The notes under the pieces are model-generated. The model was not told the origin of the DNA and ran no database searches. It worked only from the letters and a program-made list of their open reading frames with translations. A program made the position numbers and the translations under genes. Positions 1-8,718 of a DNA stretch of 64,000 nucleotides are shown piece after piece. Location of the stretch: assembly GCF_035918235.1 (NCBI RefSeq), contig NZ_CP109485.1:9889001-9953000 (forward strand), read 5' to 3'. The number at the start of each line of letters is the position of its first letter. Position 1 is the first letter of the stretch. The stretch comes from Streptomyces sp. NBC_01445 (GTDB taxonomy: Bacteria; Actinomycetota; Actinomycetes; Streptomycetales; Streptomycetaceae).

Positions 1-192
1 GGAGTTGCGCAGCCAGGTCTGGCGCGGGTTGAACATGCCCGGCACCGGGTCCGCCTGCGCGGTGGCGGTCGTGCCGGTGGCCGTGGCCGCGGGGGCGGAT
101 GCGGGGGTGAGCAGGAGGGGGCTGAACAGGGCGAGCAGGGCCGCCCACAGGGCCCACAGGCGCCGTGGCCGGCGCGCTGGTCTGCTGGACAT
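1..192 (-). CDS. Secreted protein, N-terminal part (runs off the left edge)
   Basis: Only the first 64 codons are present. They encode a twin-arginine-like basic start (MSSRPARRPRR), a hydrophobic core (LWALWAALLALFSPLLL) and an Ala-rich cleavage zone (TPASAPAATA), so the product is exported. The mature start reads ADPVPGMFNPRQTWLRNS. A strong AGGAGGA ribosome site sits about 8 bases before the ATG, which fixes the start. The gene lies immediately downstream of a decayed glycosidase and near a LacI regulator, so a role in polysaccharide or sugar breakdown is plausible. The catalytic part is outside the window and the family cannot be named. Confidence 0.75.
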   Translation of the reverse strand, partial: MSSRPARRPRRLWALWAALLALFSPLLLTPASAPAATATGTTATAQADPVPGMFNPRQTWLRNS

Positions 193-299
193 GAGGGGTT
201 GTTCCTCCTTCGGGTGCAGCACCGCGCGGGCGCCGGGACAAGGCACGTGCTGTGCAGGCGAGTTGGTGGACCTCCTGGGCGCCGCCGGCGTGCGCCCGG

Positions 300-1186
300 G
301 CGAGGGGGTACAGCTCGTCCGGACGACCCGGCTTCACCTCGCCGTCGAGCAGCACGGGGCACAGCCGCTGCCACTGCCGCAGCCAGAACGTCACGACCTC
401 GCGGCCGCTCTGGAGTCAACTCGCCTAGAGACCAGGACAGTTGTGGGACTGCGTGCAACGCGGACTGGATCTGCCGGGCCGACACCTCGGCCGATGCGTC
501 CGGGTCCCATATCAACGTGTCCGAATGGACGGCGCCGCCGGGCGTGCAGAGCGCCGCGTCGATCGTGCGGATCCGGTTCGCGGTGGAGTCGGCCGGGCAG
601 TCGGTGGCGCGCAGCAGATTCCCGTGCGCGCTCATGCCGGGGCCGAGATAGGGCTCTGGCGCAGTTCGACCAGCGGCCGCGTGGGCCCAGCGCGCTGAGG
701 TCCCCGAGCGGCAGGGCCATCGCGGGCCCGACCGGGTCGCCGCCGTCGTCCGCGTACACGGTGGCCTCGTCGAGGAAGTCCAGCTTCGGGCCGTCGAGGC
801 CGTGGTCGGCGACGAGCCGGGTGCACGCCTCCAGGATGTGTGTGCGCACCCGGGATTCCCTGGGGGCGAGGAGGTGTGCGCCCGGCGCGGTCGGTCTGGG
901 GATGTGAGCGTTCCGGGAGAGCCGTTGCCACTCGGGGGAGTCCGCGCCGCCGGCCGGCGTCCGGGTGCCAGTAGCCGACGGCGTCCCGCAGCGATGTCTC
1001 CAGGCGGATCTCCATGGCGTCGCCCTCGAAGGCTGACAGGTCCAATGCCCGTACAACGTCCTGGAGTTCGCGCACGACGGGCTCCATGGGGGCTCCGTCG
1101 ACGAGCACAGCGACGCGGACCCGGTCGATGAGCGCGTCGGTGGGCGCGGGTGGGCGTTCTGCCGTGGTGACCGCGATCGACGTCAC
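300..1186 (-). pseudogene. Decayed GH36-like (alpha-galactosidase type) glycosidase
   Basis: The gene starts well, with GGAGG six bases before a GTG at 1186, and reads about 78 residues (VTSIAVTTAERP to GYWHPDAG). Homology then jumps to other frames. One fragment (roughly 860-700) reads TRLVADHGLDGPKLDFLDEA. Another (roughly 635-430) reads NLLRATDCPADSTANRIR and GGAVHSDTLIWDPDASAEV. A last one (roughly 410-300) reads VTFWLRQWQRLCPVLLDGEV. The 'LKLDFLDE', 'DCPxDxxxNRxRTID' and 'VHSDxLxWD' blocks resemble GH36-type alpha-galactosidases. At least three frameshifts or small deletions mean no functional enzyme. The family name is from memory of the motifs, but the broken state is directly visible. 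Confidence 0.8.
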
Positions 1187-1240
1187 GTACGTCCTCCGGG
1201 AGGGCGACTGCAGAGACGGGCTGCCAATCCGTGAGCGTTC

Positions 1241-1256
1241 CCGTGAGCGCTCACGG
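1241..1256. promoter_or_regulatory. LacI-type operator 1
   Basis: A perfect 16-bp palindrome, CCGTGAGCGCTCACGG, with a degenerate extra half-site (GTGAGCG) at 1231-1237. It lies 55 bp upstream of the GTG start of the decayed glycosidase. Its core is the same as operator 2 before the lacI-family gene. The central CG with symmetric arms is typical of LacI-family operators. The site probably once controlled the leftward glycoside operon. Confidence 0.75.
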
Positions 1257-1352
1257 AGTACCTTGAAGCCGCTGCATGTACCCGTCAAGACCGGTGCAAG
1301 GGATTACTGGATTCCACCTTGATCGTTTCAATCGCCGTACGAATGAGGGCCG

Positions 1353-1398
1353 TTGACAGCAAGGAGTGAGCTGCTCATCATGTCCGTGAGCGCTCACG
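1353..1398 (+). promoter_or_regulatory. lacI promoter with LacI-type operator 2
   Basis: TTGACA at 1353-1358 is followed after 17 bp by CATCAT (1376-1381), a weak -10. The perfect palindrome CGTGAGCGCTCACG at 1385-1398 covers the expected transcription start. This layout predicts autorepression of the regulator that starts at 1461. The -10 match is poor, so the promoter call is weaker than the operator call. Confidence 0.6.
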
Positions 1399-1460
1399 TG
1401 AACCATCCCGCAGCGACGGCGGACGACACTTGGGCAGGCAGAGAGAGGAGCCTTCCCGAG

Positions 1461-2480
1461 ATGCCCACCCCCCGTACGTCCCGGCGCGGGCGTCACGGAG
1501 TCACCATCGACGACGTGGCCCGCTCCGCGGGTGTCTCCCGGCAGACCGTCTCCCGCGCCATCAACGACAAGCCGGAGATCGACCCGGACACCCGGGCGCG
1601 GATCCTGGAGGTCGCCCAGACACTCGGCTACCGGCCCAACCGGCATGCGCGCGGCATGGCCGGCCCGGCGACGACCATGCTCGGCCTCGTCGTCGCCGAT
1701 GTGCTCAACCCGTTCTTTCCCGAGGTCGTGGCCGGGGTGATGGAGGCGGCCGACGAGCGCGGCTGGCAGGTTGCCGTGTACAGCACCGGGTCGGCCCTCG
1801 AACGCGAGCAGACGGTGGCGGCCACGGTCGCCGACCATGTCGACGCGTGCGTCGGCTACTTCTTCGCCGAGAGTGCCATCGAACGGGTGCGGGGCACCGG
1901 AATCCCGCTCGTGCTCCTGGACCACGACACCCGGCCGCCGGCAGCCGGCGGTGTCCGTATCGACTTCGAGTCCGGGACGCGGCAGGCCCTCGGGCACCTC
2001 ATGGCGGCCGGACACCGGCGCGTGGTCATGCTCGATGACAAGGCCCGCGGAGACGGGGCGGACCCGCACTCCCGGCGCGCCCTGTTCCTCGCCCTGGCCG
2101 CCGAACACGGCCTCGACGCCGAGGGGACTCCGGTCGTGTCCGTGGCCAACTCCGTACAGGGCGGCGCCGACGGCATGGACCGTGTGCTCGCCCAGCACCC
2201 CGGCACCACCGCGGTGCTCGGCTACAACGACCTGATCGCGGTCGGCGCCATGCGCCGCGCGCTGCGCCGGGGCCTGGCCGTACCGGGCGACTGTGCCTTC
2301 GTCGGGTGCGACGGCCTGATGCTCGGCGAGCTCATGGACCCGCCGCTCACCACGCTGCACGTCGACAAGCGCCAGGTGGGCCGGGCGGCCGTCGAGCAGG
2401 TCGCGGCGCTCGTGCAGGGCCGCGGCCCGCTCGCCGAGCGGGTGATCGTGCCGCGTCTGGTGGTGCGCGAGTCGGCCTGA
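1461..2480 (+). CDS. LacI-family transcriptional regulator
   Basis: A 339-residue repressor of the usual LacI length. The N-terminal helix-turn-helix reads VTIDDVARSAGVSRQTVSRA, followed by a hinge helix (YRPNRHARGMA) and a periplasmic-binding-protein-like effector domain from about residue 65, ending LVVRESA. The ATG at 1461 places the HTH near the N-terminus as expected. Upstream in-frame ATGs would add tails that run through operator 2. The protein should bind the two GTGAGCGCTCAC sites at 1241 and 1385, repressing itself and the leftward glycosidase locus until a sugar binds. The effector is unknown, but the neighbouring GH36-like remnant suggests a galactoside-type sugar. Confidence 0.93.
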   Translation: MPTPRTSRRGRHGVTIDDVARSAGVSRQTVSRAINDKPEIDPDTRARILEVAQTLGYRPNRHARGMAGPATTMLGLVVADVLNPFFPEVVAGVMEAADERGWQVAVYSTGSALEREQTVAATVADHVDACVGYFFAESAIERVRGTGIPLVLLDHDTRPPAAGGVRIDFESGTRQALGHLMAAGHRRVVMLDDKARGDGADPHSRRALFLALAAEHGLDAEGTPVVSVANSVQGGADGMDRVLAQHPGTTAVLGYNDLIAVGAMRRALRRGLAVPGDCAFVGCDGLMLGELMDPPLTTLHVDKRQVGRAAVEQVAALVQGRGPLAERVIVPRLVVRESA

Positions 2481-2564
2481 GCGGCGGCCGTCGATCACGG
2501 TGATGGCATTGACGCGGGGACCGACGTGCCTCACTTCCGATCCCTCTAGGGCCTGTCCGGCGGG

Positions 2565-2780
2565 TCAGGGGCGGTCCAGGACCGAGAAGTTGTCGTCACT
2601 CGCCCCGGCACCCTCCCAGGTTGAGGCGAACGGACACTCGTCGCAGTCCAGCCCGGTGGTGCCGAGTTGCTGCGAGGACTCCACACTCTTGGGCACGATG
2701 CGGTGGCGGATGCCACAGCCGCGCAGCCAATGGTGCAGGTGATCGTGGTCGTAGCCCTTGTCGCTTGGCACTTACCCCCG
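2565..2780 (-). pseudogene. IS5-like transposase remnant
   Basis: A short fragment reads DKGYDHDHLHHWLRGCGIRH followed by RIVPKSVESSQQLG. This resembles the 'DKGYDxxxLRxxLRxRGIxPxI...ESSxRLGRHRW' block around the second catalytic Asp of IS5-family DDE transposases. The rest of the protein is missing on both sides and downstream sequence drifts into unrelated codons. It lies between the lacI gene and the end of the allophanate hydrolase gene. The family call is tentative. Confidence 0.55.
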
Positions 2781-2822
2781 GCGCCTGCGACGCGGGCCGG
2801 CGCGCGCGGGGTAGTGCGGGCC

Positions 2823-4490
2823 TCAGGGGCGGGGGAGAGCGGCCAGGTACGCGCGCCAGCTGCCGTATGAGGTGATCTCGTGGGCACCGTCGACGGCCTG
2901 TGGCTCGCAGAGGAAGCCGGTGACGAAGCTTCCGTCCGCGAGTTCCACGCTTCCGAGCGCCATCGGGCGGGGCAACGCGGCGAGGAGCGTACCCAGTCCC
3001 TCGGCGGGCAGTTGCCACACCTCGGCCTCGATCGTGCCTCCGCCTCCGCCTTCGCCGACCCGGACCAGTCCCGGCTTCGGCGGCATGGTGTTCAGTGCGT
3101 ACAGCCGGTAGGTGGGCGCGGTCGTGGTGGTGTGCACCAGTCGCCCGCCCACGGCGAGCAGTTGGCCGTTCAGGGGCTGCCCGGACAGGTGCGCGCCGAT
3201 CACCGCGAGCCGCAGGGGCGGGGAAGTGAGCAGCCCGGCGATGCGGACGAGCCGCTCGTCCGTGAAGGCCGGGCCGATCAGCATGACACCGAACGGCAGC
3301 CCGTTCACGTCGCCTGCGGGCACGGCGACCGCCGCCTGGTCGAAGAGGTTGGTGGAGTTGGTGAAGCGGCCGAGCCGGGCATTGACGCCCAGTGGGTCTG
3401 CCTCGACTTCGGCGATGGTCGGGTGGCCCGCTGCGGTCGGCAGGAGCAGTGCGTCCGCGTCGCCCAGGGAGGCCTGGGCCCGGACGCGGAGAGACGCAAG
3501 CTTTTGTTGGTCGGCGTAGAGCTGATGGGCCGGGATGTCCCCGGCCCGGGAGATGATTCCGGCCACGGTCGGGTCGAGGTCCGGCGAGTCCTTGTGCGCG
3601 TCGATGAAGGCGCCGACGGCTGTGTAGCGCTCGGCGACGAACGCACCCTCGTACAGCATCGCCGCCGCCTCCGTGAACGGTGAGAGGTCGACAGGCAGGA
3701 GCTCGGCGCCCGCGTCGGCGAGCCGCTGCGCCGCCGCTTCGAACGCCTCGGTCCAGCCGGTGTCCAGCCGGCCCAGTTGCCCGAGTTCCGGGACGGCGAT
3801 CCGCCGCGGTCCGGGGCGACGCGCGGCCGGAGCCGACAGTTCCCGCCCGGACGGCGCTGACATGAGGGACAGCGCCTGCTCGGCTTCCGGGAGCGTGCGG
3901 GCGAAGACCGTGACGCAGTCGAGCGAGGCACAGGCCGGGACGACGCCCTCGGTCGGGATCAGCCCGAAGGTCGGCTTGAGACCGACGATGCCGTTGAACG
4001 CCGCCGGGACACGGCCCGAGCCCGCGGTGTCCGTGCCGAGCGCGATGTCGGCGATGCCGAGCGCGACAGCGACCGCCGAGCCGGACGAGGAACCGCCGGA
4101 TACGTGTTCCGGGGCGAGGGCGTTGCGGACCGCGCCGTACGGGCTGCGGGTGCCGACCAGGCCGGTCGCGAACTGGTCGAGGTTCGTGGTGCCGAGGACC
4201 ACGGCGCCCGCAGCCTTCAGACGGGCCACGGCCGGCGCATCGGTGTCGGGCTCGTAGGCGTAGGCGGGACAGCCGGCGGTGGTCGGCAGTCCGGCCACGT
4301 CGATGTTGCCCTTGACCGCGAGCACCGTCCCGGCCAGCGGCAGCCGGTCACCAGCGGCGACCTTCGCGTCGACCGCGGCGGCGTCCGACTCCGTATCGGC
4401 TTGCGGACGCAGGCTGATCCACACCTCGGGCCGGTCCACCTGCGCGATGCGTGTGTAGGCGGCCCGTACCCGTTCCACTGCGGTGATCAC
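2823..4490 (-). CDS. atzF: Allophanate hydrolase
   Basis: A 555-residue amidase-signature enzyme that hydrolyses allophanate to ammonia and CO2, the last step of the carboxylase route for urea or guanidine. The catalytic triad is visible: Lys in VLAVKGNIDVAG, and the two serines in VSGGSSSGSAVA and LGTDTAGSGRVPAA. A C-terminal domain of about 120 residues (from VIGAHLSGQPLNGQL to AYLAALPRP) matches the extra domain of AtzF-type hydrolases. The GTG start at 4490 overlaps the carboxylase stop by 4 bp (GTGA), so the two are translationally coupled and expression depends on the operon promoter near 9.6 kb. It is the last gene of the operon. Confidence 0.95.
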   Translation of the reverse strand: MITAVERVRAAYTRIAQVDRPEVWISLRPQADTESDAAAVDAKVAAGDRLPLAGTVLAVKGNIDVAGLPTTAGCPAYAYEPDTDAPAVARLKAAGAVVLGTTNLDQFATGLVGTRSPYGAVRNALAPEHVSGGSSSGSAVAVALGIADIALGTDTAGSGRVPAAFNGIVGLKPTFGLIPTEGVVPACASLDCVTVFARTLPEAEQALSLMSAPSGRELSAPAARRPGPRRIAVPELGQLGRLDTGWTEAFEAAAQRLADAGAELLPVDLSPFTEAAAMLYEGAFVAERYTAVGAFIDAHKDSPDLDPTVAGIISRAGDIPAHQLYADQQKLASLRVRAQASLGDADALLLPTAAGHPTIAEVEADPLGVNARLGRFTNSTNLFDQAAVAVPAGDVNGLPFGVMLIGPAFTDERLVRIAGLLTSPPLRLAVIGAHLSGQPLNGQLLAVGGRLVHTTTTAPTYRLYALNTMPPKPGLVRVGEGGGGGTIEAEVWQLPAEGLGTLLAALPRPMALGSVELADGSFVTGFLCEPQAVDGAHEITSYGSWRAYLAALPRP

Positions 4491-7400
4491 GCGGCTGCCT
4501 CCACGGTTTCGACGGGAGCGAGGACGACGAGGGCGGTGCCCGCCTCGACCTGGCTGCCCGGCTTGGTCAGGATCTTCGTGACGATACCGGCGGCGGGGGC
4601 CGGCACCCGGGACTCCATCTTCATCGCTTCCAGCGCGAGGAGCGGCTGCCCGGCCGACACACGGTCGCCGACCTCGACGTTGACCTGCCAGACGGAGGCG
4701 GTGAACTCGGCTTCGACCAGGTGGCCGCCCTCGGGGACCCTGACGTCGGTGGCCTGTGGGGCGGCCTCGGTGGCCGCCTGCTCGCGGGTGAACTCGCCGG
4801 CCGCTTCCCAGGCGTCGCGCTCCGCGCGGAACGCCGCGCTCTGCCCGGCCCGGAACTCGGCGATCGACTCCGCGTTCTCGGCGAGGAACCGCTGGTACTC
4901 GGCGAGTGAGAAGGAACCCTCCTCGATTCTCGGTACGAACCGGCCGGACGTGATGTCCGCGCGCAGTTCCAGGAGTTCCTCCGCCTCGACCGGGTACCAC
5001 CTGATCCGGTCGAAGAAGCGCAGCAGCCAGGGCCTGCCCGGCTCGAAGGCGCCGCGCTGCTGCCAGCCCGACCACACCTGTGTGGTGCGGCCGACGAACT
5101 GGTAGCCGCCCGGGCCCTCCATGCCGTAGACGCACAGGTACGCGCCGCCGATGCCGACCGAGTTCTCCGCGGTCCAGGTGCGGGCCGGGTTGTACTTGGT
5201 GGTGACCAGCCGGTGCCGCGGGTCCAGGGGGGTGGCGACGGGTGCGCCCAGGTACACGTCTCCCAGCCCCATCACCAGGTACTCGGCATCGAAGACGGTG
5301 CGGTACACGTCCTCCACGGTCTCCAGGCCGTTGACGCGGCGGATGAACTCGATGTTCCAGGGACACCACGGGGCGTCGTCGCGCACGCCCGCCATGTAGC
5401 GGGCGATGGCCTCGCGGGTCGCCGGGTCGTCCCAGGACAGCGGCAGGTGGACGATTCGGCTGGGAACCACCAGCTCGTCGGGGGCGGGGAGTTCCTCCTC
5501 GACGCGCCGCGCGATCTCGAGGAGCTTCTCCTGAGGCAGGACGTCGGGATCTGTCCGGACCTGGAGGGAGCGGATGCCCGGAGTCAGGTCCTCGACGCCG
5601 TCGAGCCGCTGCCCGGCCAGCGCCTGCGCGAGTGCGTGGATCCGCATGCGCAGGGCCAGGTCGAGCTGCATCGGTCCGTACTCGATGAGGAGGTTGTCGT
5701 CGCCGCTGCGCCGGTAGGTGACCGACGGGCGCGTCTCGGTCCGTGGCAGGCGGGCGAGGATGCCGCCGTCGACGACGGCATCCCGATCGGCGCGTGGGGC
5801 CGCTGCCGGGTTCAGCCGCAGCCCGGCGGCGGCCTCGGTGGTCACCGGGACGAAGCGGACTGTATCGCCGGGACGGAGCTGGCCGAGCTTCCAGCGCTGT
5901 CCGGTCACGATCGTCGCCGGGCAGACGAAACCGCCCAGGGAGGGCCCGTCGGGGCCGAGCAGGACGGGCATGTCGCCGGTGTAGTCGACGGCGCCGACGG
6001 AGTACGGGGTGTCGTGGATGTTGGACGGGTGCAGGCCCGCCTCGCCGCCGTCCGTGCGCGCCCACCGCGGCCTGGGGCCGACGAGGCGCACACCGGTGCG
6101 CGCCGAGTTGAAGTGCACCTTCCAGTCCGCGGCGTAGAAGTCGCGGATGTCGTCGTCGGTGAAGAACTCGGGGGCGGCGTGCGGGCCTTCGACCGCGCCG
6201 ATGTACCACTCGCCGCCGAAGGCCGGGCGCCGGTCGAGGGGCACGACGGAGGTCTCCGAGCGCTGCTCGCCGCCGTGCAGGACGTCGCCCGCGCGCAGGG
6301 CGCGGCCGCCGTGTCCGCCGAACCGGCCGAGGGTGAAGGTGGCCGCGCTGCCCAGGAACTCCGGTATGTCCAGGCCGCCGGCGAACAACACGTAGGTGCG
6401 CAGGCCGTGCTCGTCGGGTGACCCGACGGCCAGGGTCTGCCCGGCTTCGACGGTGACCGGTTCCCACTGCGGTACGGCGATGCCGTCGACGGTCACCGGT
6501 GCGGGGGCGCCGGTGACGCACACCGTCGTCGGGTGGGTGAAGCGGAGGGACGGGCCCTGGAGGGTGCACTCGAGGCCGGGTGCGCCCTCGGTGTTGCCGA
6601 GCGCGGTGTTGCCGAGCCGGAAGGAGAGGTCGTCCATCGGTCCGCACGGGGGGACGCCGACCTGCCAGTGGCCGGTGCGCCCGGGCCAGTCCTGCACGGT
6701 GGTCAAAGTGCCGGGAGTGACGATCTCGATGCGCGGCGTCGGGTCGCTGATGGTGGCGAGCGAAGCGGTGGAGTGGGCCGCTCGGCGCACGTCGGCGTCC
6801 TGGAGCGCGGCGCGCACCAGGCCGAGGTTGGTCTCGATGCCGTCGAGGCGGGTCGCGGCGAGGGCCGTGTCCAGCCTGTCGAGTGCCTCGGCGCGGTCGC
6901 TGCCGTGCGCGACGACCTTGGCGAGCATCGGGTCGTAGGAGGTGGTGACCTCGGTGCCGGTCTCCACCCAGGTGTCGACGCGGACGCCCTCGGGGAAGGC
7001 GACGCGGGTCAGCAGGCCCGCGCTCGGCCGGTGGTCGCGGGAGGGGTCCTCGGCGTAGATGCGTGCCTCGACGGCGTGGCCCTGCGGTGTCAAAGGCACG
7101 CTGGCGACCGTGGTGTCGCCCTGCGCGAGGCGCAGCATCCACTCCACGAGGTCGACGCCGTAGATCTCCTCGGTGACCGGGTGTTCTACCTGGAGGCGGG
7201 TGTTGACCTCGAGGAAGTACGCCTCCTCGCGGGCGGCGTCGTACACGAACTCGACCGTGCCGGCGGAGCGGTAGTTCACGGACGCACACAAGTCCCGTGC
7301 TGCGGTTGCCAGTTGTTTGCGTACCGCGTCCGGGAGATCCGGGGCGGGGGCCTCCTCCAGGACCTTCTGGTTGCGGCGCTGCAGCGAGCAGTCGCGGTCG

Positions 7401-8074
7401 CCGAGGGTGACGACGCGGCCCTCGCCGTCGCCGAAGACCTGCACCTCGACGTGGCGGGCGCGCTCGACGAGCCGTTCCAGGAAGACGCCGGCGGAGGAGA
7501 AGGAGGCGGCGGCCACGCGCTGCACCCGCTCCCAGGCGTCTTCGAGGGCGCCCGCGTCGTGGCACGCCTGCATGCCGATACCGCCGCCCCCGCCGGTCGC
7601 CTTGAGCATGACCGGGTAGCCGATTCCCTCGGCTGCCGCGAGGGCGGCGTCCGTGTCAGGCAGCAGCCCGGTGCCCGGGGCGAGCGGCACACCCGCCGCA
7701 TGAGCGGCGGCGCGCGCGGTGTGCTTGGCGCCGAACAGCTCCAGCTGGTCGGGGGTGGGGCCGACGAAGACCAGACCCGCTTCGGCGCAGCTGCGGGCGA
7801 ACCCGGCGTCCTCGGACAGGAATCCGTAGCCGGGGTGGACGGCGCCGGCTCCGGTGTCCTTGGCGGCCTTCAGGATCAAGGCGGCGTCGAGGTAGGAGTC
7901 CTTGGCCGGGGCCGGGCCGAGCCGTACGGCCTCGTCGGCCAGCCGAACGTGCTCGGCGCCGCGGTCCGGGTCGGAGTAGACCGCGACGGTGCGCAGGCCG
8001 ATCCGGCGAGCCGTGCGGATGATGCGCGACGCGATCTCGCCACGGTTGGCGACCAGCAGGGTGTCGAACGTCAT
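4487..8074 (-). CDS. uca: Urea (or guanidine) carboxylase, biotin-dependent
   Basis: A 1195-residue multidomain carboxylase. It starts MTFDTLLVANRGEIASRI, a biotin-carboxylase N-domain, then an ATP-grasp region (LKATGGGGGIGMQ) to about residue 450. A KipA/AHS2-type carboxyltransferase part follows (VTPGTLTTVQDWPGRTG, about 470-770), then an AHS1-type part (about 790-1020), and a biotinyl domain with LALEAMKMESRVP (target Lys) near the C-terminus. It carboxylates urea to allophanate with ATP and bicarbonate. Some family members instead prefer guanidine when paired with DUF1989 proteins, as here. The ATG at 8074 lies 5 bp after the UAAP2 stop codon. Length and domain order are complete, with no sign of damage. 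Confidence 0.95.
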   Translation of the reverse strand: MTFDTLLVANRGEIASRIIRTARRIGLRTVAVYSDPDRGAEHVRLADEAVRLGPAPAKDSYLDAALILKAAKDTGAGAVHPGYGFLSEDAGFARSCAEAGLVFVGPTPDQLELFGAKHTARAAAHAAGVPLAPGTGLLPDTDAALAAAEGIGYPVMLKATGGGGGIGMQACHDAGALEDAWERVQRVAAASFSSAGVFLERLVERARHVEVQVFGDGEGRVVTLGDRDCSLQRRNQKVLEEAPAPDLPDAVRKQLATAARDLCASVNYRSAGTVEFVYDAAREEAYFLEVNTRLQVEHPVTEEIYGVDLVEWMLRLAQGDTTVASVPLTPQGHAVEARIYAEDPSRDHRPSAGLLTRVAFPEGVRVDTWVETGTEVTTSYDPMLAKVVAHGSDRAEALDRLDTALAATRLDGIETNLGLVRAALQDADVRRAAHSTASLATISDPTPRIEIVTPGTLTTVQDWPGRTGHWQVGVPPCGPMDDLSFRLGNTALGNTEGAPGLECTLQGPSLRFTHPTTVCVTGAPAPVTVDGIAVPQWEPVTVEAGQTLAVGSPDEHGLRTYVLFAGGLDIPEFLGSAATFTLGRFGGHGGRALRAGDVLHGGEQRSETSVVPLDRRPAFGGEWYIGAVEGPHAAPEFFTDDDIRDFYAADWKVHFNSARTGVRLVGPRPRWARTDGGEAGLHPSNIHDTPYSVGAVDYTGDMPVLLGPDGPSLGGFVCPATIVTGQRWKLGQLRPGDTVRFVPVTTEAAAGLRLNPAAAPRADRDAVVDGGILARLPRTETRPSVTYRRSGDDNLLIEYGPMQLDLALRMRIHALAQALAGQRLDGVEDLTPGIRSLQVRTDPDVLPQEKLLEIARRVEEELPAPDELVVPSRIVHLPLSWDDPATREAIARYMAGVRDDAPWCPWNIEFIRRVNGLETVEDVYRTVFDAEYLVMGLGDVYLGAPVATPLDPRHRLVTTKYNPARTWTAENSVGIGGAYLCVYGMEGPGGYQFVGRTTQVWSGWQQRGAFEPGRPWLLRFFDRIRWYPVEAEELLELRADITSGRFVPRIEEGSFSLAEYQRFLAENAESIAEFRAGQSAAFRAERDAWEAAGEFTREQAATEAAPQATDVRVPEGGHLVEAEFTASVWQVNVEVGDRVSAGQPLLALEAMKMESRVPAPAAGIVTKILTKPGSQVEAGTALVVLAPVETVEAAA

Positions 8075-8079
8075 GGGTT

Positions 8080-8718
8080 TCAGCTCTCGTCCGGCTCGGT
8101 GATCGTCGTCTGCAGGGCACTCGGGTCGAATCCGTTGCAGGGGTTGTTGATCTGCGGGCAGTTGGACAGCAGCGCGATGACGTCGGTCTCGGCGCGTAGT
8201 ACGACTTTCAGGCCCGGGGCCGAGATGCCGTCGACGATGCCGAGGGTGCCGTCCGTCTCGACCGGCACGTTCATGTACCAGTTGATGTTGGAGACCAGGT
8301 CGCGCTTGTCCAGTCCGTGCTTGCTGCCCTCGGCGAGGAAGTTCTCCACGCAGGCGTGCTGAGACCAGGTGTGGTGTCCGTAGCGGAGAGTGTTGGACTC
8401 CTTGGAGCAGGCGCCGCCCACGGTGTCGTGCCGACCGCAGGTGTCCTCGACGACGGTCATCAGCGGGGTGTGCTCGTTGGACAGCAGCACCGAGCCGGTG
8501 GTCAGGAAGATGTTGCCCTGGGCCTGGATGGTGTCGGGGGCGCTGTAGCGCACGGAGGTGTCGTGGGCGTCGTAGACGAGGAAGTCCGCGGCCTGGTTCC
8601 CGTACAGGTCGGTGATGGTGAGCAGCTGGCCCGTGCGTACGACGGCGGACCAGGCGGAGCGGGCGGGGACGGTCCGGTCGCAGACGACGCGGCCCGCAGG
8701 GGCGGTGGTGACGGTCAT
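8080..8718 (-). CDS. Urea amidolyase-associated protein 2 (DUF1989; CgdB-like)
   Basis: A 212-residue DUF1989 protein, starting MTVTTAPAGRVVCDRT. It keeps EDTCGRHDTVGGACSKESNT and the Cys-containing QHACVENFL block, both of which could hold a metal. Together with its partner (next gene upstream) it is a constant neighbour of biotin-dependent urea carboxylases. In characterised bacteria the pair forms carboxyguanidine deiminase, converting carboxyguanidine to allophanate. The ATG overlaps the UAAP1 stop (ATGA), and the carboxylase follows after 5 bp. Assigning guanidine rather than urea as substrate is inference from this partnership. Confidence 0.9.
   Translation of the reverse strand: MTVTTAPAGRVVCDRTVPARSAWSAVVRTGQLLTITDLYGNQAADFLVYDAHDTSVRYSAPDTIQAQGNIFLTTGSVLLSNEHTPLMTVVEDTCGRHDTVGGACSKESNTLRYGHHTWSQHACVENFLAEGSKHGLDKRDLVSNINWYMNVPVETDGTLGIVDGISAPGLKVVLRAETDVIALLSNCPQINNPCNGFDPSALQTTITEPDES

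Noticed and set aside
391..1056. A single intact 221-residue gene in one frame on the minus strand
   Set aside because: Only part of that frame resembles a glycosidase. The rest is Arg/Pro-rich frame noise, and homologous blocks lie in other frames.
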